This document shows positions 50,924 through 53,208 of a DNA stretch of 53,208 nt, piece after piece; the stretch's first letter is position 1, and every line of letters starts with the position of its first letter. The position numbers and the translations under genes were made by a program. This stretch comes from Planctomycetota bacterium (lineage in GTDB: Bacteria; Planctomycetota; Phycisphaerae; SM23-33). The notes beneath the pieces were generated by a model. It saw only the letters and a program-made list of their open reading frames with translations. It did no database searches and was not told where the DNA came from. Location: the NCBI GenBank assembly GCA_012729725.1, contig JAAYCO010000075.1, positions 1 to 53,208 of the forward strand, given 5' to 3'.

Positions 50924-53208
50924 ATGCTTGGATTGCCAGGACGAATATTTCTGAAGTTGATCGGCGGCAGCCGCAATGAACGCATAGTACGCGCTCGCAT
51001 CGCGACGGTCCGCGGAAAAATCAACCCGCTTGAAGACCGCATGCGGGCGATGAGCGACGAGGAACTGCTCGCCCAAACCGCGATGCTCAAGGGCAGACTC
51101 GCCGGCGGGGCTGGCGTTGGAGATGTCCTGCCCGAGGCATTCGCGACGGTGCGCGAGGCATCAAGGCGAGCGATAAACATACGTCATTTCGACGTGCAGC
51201 TTGTCGCCGGCATGATTCTGCACGAAGGATGGATCGCCGAAGAGGCCACCGGCGAAGGCAAAACATTCGCGTGCTATCCGGCGATTTACCTCGCCGTGCT
51301 CGAAGGCATGCACGTTCACGTTGTCACCACCAACGATTACCTCGTCAAGCGCGACGCTGATCTCGCCCGCCAGGTGTTTGAGCGCCTGGGCGTAACGGTC
51401 GGGTATATCACCAGCGACATGCCCGCTTACGGAGAGGGCGCCAAGGACCGCAAGGCGTCATACTCGTGCAACGTCACCTACGGAACCAACAGCGAGTTCG
51501 GCTTCGATTACCTTCGCGACAACATGAAGACCTCCCTGGCCGAGCAGGTGCAGGGCCCGCTGGACTTCGCGATTATCGACGAGGTTGACAGCATCCTCAT
51601 CGACGAGGCCCGCACGCCGCTGATCATCTCCGGCCCGGCGTACGGCCAGACCGATCGCTTCCGCAAGGCCGACGCCGTCGCTCGCGAGCTTATCGCCCGC
51701 AACCGGCCCTGGGACCAGGCCAACCGCCAGGTCGAGGCGCTCAAGCGCGAAATCAAGGCCCTCGGTGGCGAGAGCGGAAAGGGCAAGGGCGACGACGCCG
51801 ACAAGGCCCGCCGCCGCCTCACGCAGGCGCAGAACGAGCTTCAGCAGGCAGAGGCAAAGCTTGAATCGCTGACGCGCCATTACGAAGTCGAGATGGACAA
51901 GAAGTCCGTCCACATGACTCACGAAGGCGTCGCCGCCGCACAGGAAATCGCCGGCGTCGGAAGCTTCTATGTGGGCGCCAACATGGAGTGGCCGCACCTG
52001 ATGGAGCAGGCGCTGCGAGCCCATCTTGTCTTCGAGAAAGACAAGGACTACGTCGTCCAGGACGGCAAGGTTGTCATCGTTGACGAATTCACCGGCAGGT
52101 TGCTCGAAGGCAGGGAATGGTCCGACGGTCTGCATCAGGCCGCCGATGCCAAGGAACGCGTCCCCATCAAGGACGAAAACCAGACCATGGCCACGATTAC
52201 CTACCAGAACTTCTTCAAGCTCTACAAGCGCCTGGCGGGCATGACCGGCACGGCAATGACCGAGGCGGGCGAGTTCCTCAAGATATACAAGCTCGACGTC
52301 GTATCCGTGCCCACTCACCGGCCCGTTAACCGCATCGATCACAACGACCGCATTTTCGGCGAGGTCGAGGCCAAGTTCAGCGCCATCGCCGAGGAAGTGA
52401 ACACGTACAGCAAGATGGGCCGCCCCGTGCTGGTGGGAACCACAAGCATCGAGAAGTCCGAGAAGCTCAGCGACATGCTGGTGCGGCGGTTTGGCATAGA
52501 GCACCAGGTGCTAAACGCCCGGCCGGAAAACGCAACCCGCGAAGCTCAGATCGTCCTGCACGCAGGCCAGCGCAGAGCCCTCAAGAAAGACTCCGACCAG
52601 ATGGTCGGAACCGTCACCATCGCCACCAACATGGCAGGTCGAGGCGTTGACATCAAGCTGGGCGAAGGCGTCGTGTGGCATAATTGCAGGGTTCCCTCCG
52701 CCGAGAAACTCGCCGAACTTGGCGTGCAGCCAGAAGCGCTCTTTCCCTCCGGATCGAACAAGTGCTGCATCTTCTGCCCGCAGTATGACCCGGCCACGAA
52801 TTGCGCCCACTGCTTCAAACCGAAACTCGACCCCGACTTCCCCGCGCGAGGCAGAAGCAAGTGCCGCGAAGTTGTTCCGTGCGGCCTGCACATCGTGGGC
52901 ACCGAACGCCACGAGGCAAGACGAATCGACAACCAGTTGCGGGGCCGATCCGGCAGGCAGGGCGACCCCGGATCGAGCAGGTTCTTCCTGTCTCTGCGCG
53001 ACGACCTGATGGCGATCTTCGCCGGCGAATGGACGCTCAAGGTGCTGGGCTGGCTGGGCCTTCAGGGCGACATGGCAATCGAAGACCGGCGGGTCTCGAA
53101 GGGCGTCGAACGCGCCCAGCGAAAGGTCGAAGAGCGCAACTTCGAAATCCGCAAAAACCTGCTGGAATACGACGAGGTCATGGACTTCCAGCGAAGGGCC
53201 TTCTACGG
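50924..53208 (+). CDS. secA: preprotein translocase ATPase SecA (3' end outside window)
   Basis: The window holds 761 codons of SecA. Seen are RHFDVQLVAGMILHEG, the Walker A box TGEGKTF, YGTNSEFGFDYLRDNM, the Walker B segment AIIDEVDSILIDEARTPLI, VDEFTGRLLEGREWS, and the second ATPase domain with NMAGRGVDIKLG and RIDNQLRGRSGRQGDPGSSR. A coiled-coil stretch of about 50 residues is inserted near 270-320. A cysteine-rich insert (C588, C614, C615, C618, C627, C630, C647, C653) lies before GLHIVGTERHEARR. The ATG at 50924 gives the standard N-terminus (MLGLPGRIFLKLIGGSRNER). Confidence 0.96.
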   Translation, partial: MLGLPGRIFLKLIGGSRNERIVRARIATVRGKINPLEDRMRAMSDEELLAQTAMLKGRLAGGAGVGDVLPEAFATVREASRRAINIRHFDVQLVAGMILHEGWIAEEATGEGKTFACYPAIYLAVLEGMHVHVVTTNDYLVKRDADLARQVFERLGVTVGYITSDMPAYGEGAKDRKASYSCNVTYGTNSEFGFDYLRDNMKTSLAEQVQGPLDFAIIDEVDSILIDEARTPLIISGPAYGQTDRFRKADAVARELIARNRPWDQANRQVEALKREIKALGGESGKGKGDDADKARRRLTQAQNELQQAEAKLESLTRHYEVEMDKKSVHMTHEGVAAAQEIAGVGSFYVGANMEWPHLMEQALRAHLVFEKDKDYVVQDGKVVIVDEFTGRLLEGREWSDGLHQAADAKERVPIKDENQTMATITYQNFFKLYKRLAGMTGTAMTEAGEFLKIYKLDVVSVPTHRPVNRIDHNDRIFGEVEAKFSAIAEEVNTYSKMGRPVLVGTTSIEKSEKLSDMLVRRFGIEHQVLNARPENATREAQIVLHAGQRRALKKDSDQMVGTVTIATNMAGRGVDIKLGEGVVWHNCRVPSAEKLAELGVQPEALFPSGSNKCCIFCPQYDPATNCAHCFKPKLDPDFPARGRSKCREVVPCGLHIVGTERHEARRIDNQLRGRSGRQGDPGSSRFFLSLRDDLMAIFAGEWTLKVLGWLGLQGDMAIEDRRVSKGVERAQRKVEERNFEIRKNLLEYDEVMDFQRRAFY

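Overview
The window is a GC-rich, gene-dense bacterial chromosome segment, mostly housekeeping genes in short operons on both strands. No transposase, integrase, phage gene, rRNA or CRISPR array was seen. Several traits point to a planctomycete, probably of the Phycisphaerae type. These are a planctomycete-style ECF sigma fragment, a DUF4159 protein with a prenyltransferase-like toroid, a PPi-dependent phosphofructokinase next to an accB-accC pair, type III glutamine synthetase, a long membrane pyrophosphatase, and many lipoproteins. The placement is an inference from gene content, not a phylogeny.

Layout. 1-800: a hairpin repeat and a truncated ECF sigma gene. 0.9-5.2 kb: aminopeptidase P, accB, accC and PPi-PFK. 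5.3-9.1 kb: a four-gene envelope cluster (CsgG/LpoB-like lipoprotein with TPRs, a triple LPP20/FlgT_N-like repeat protein, a tiny lipoprotein, an LPP20/FlgT-like protein) with an internal terminator. 9.0-13.7 kb: an orphan adenine methyltransferase, LarA, a GT-B glycosyltransferase and an Rrf2 regulator. 13.7-17.2 kb: a 407-bp regulatory gap and a 1033-residue secretin. 17.3-20.7 kb: rdgB, a lipoprotein and gcvT on the minus strand, then rph. 20.8-23.3 kb: a DoxX/UbiA/NDH-2 respiratory operon, convergent with a frameshifted phosphatase gene. 24.1-26.7 kb: hppA. 26.8-30.6 kb: rsfS, argS, queG, folE. 30.6-36.7 kb: tRNA-Gln, a SEC-C protein, carA, a DMT exporter, GSIII and SppA. 36.7-40.1 kb: the DUF4159 protein, tRNA-Arg and a UVR-motif protein. 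40.1-41.6 kb: a TPP riboswitch and thiC. 41.6-45.1 kb, minus strand: anti-sigma, ECF sigma, a secreted protein, plsC and cmk. 45.2-49.9 kb: pheA, tpiA, secG, yicC, gmk, rpoZ, coaC. 49.9-53.2 kb: murI and, divergently, secA, which runs off the window.

Themes. PPi-PFK and an ion-pumping PPase in one window suggest a PPi-conserving energy economy. Promoters with recognisable -35 boxes and 17-bp spacers precede several genes. Three genes (rph, cmk, murI) show a TAGNCT box exactly six bases before the ATG and no Shine-Dalgarno sequence, which suggests leaderless mRNAs. The strongest candidate for an undescribed system is the 5.3-9.1 kb envelope cluster, where the parts of FlgT/CsgG-type proteins are spread over separate secreted proteins. 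Other notable points are a cysteine-rich insert in SecA, an extracytoplasmic insert in HppA, and a TPP riboswitch whose P1 strand can pair with a downstream strand.
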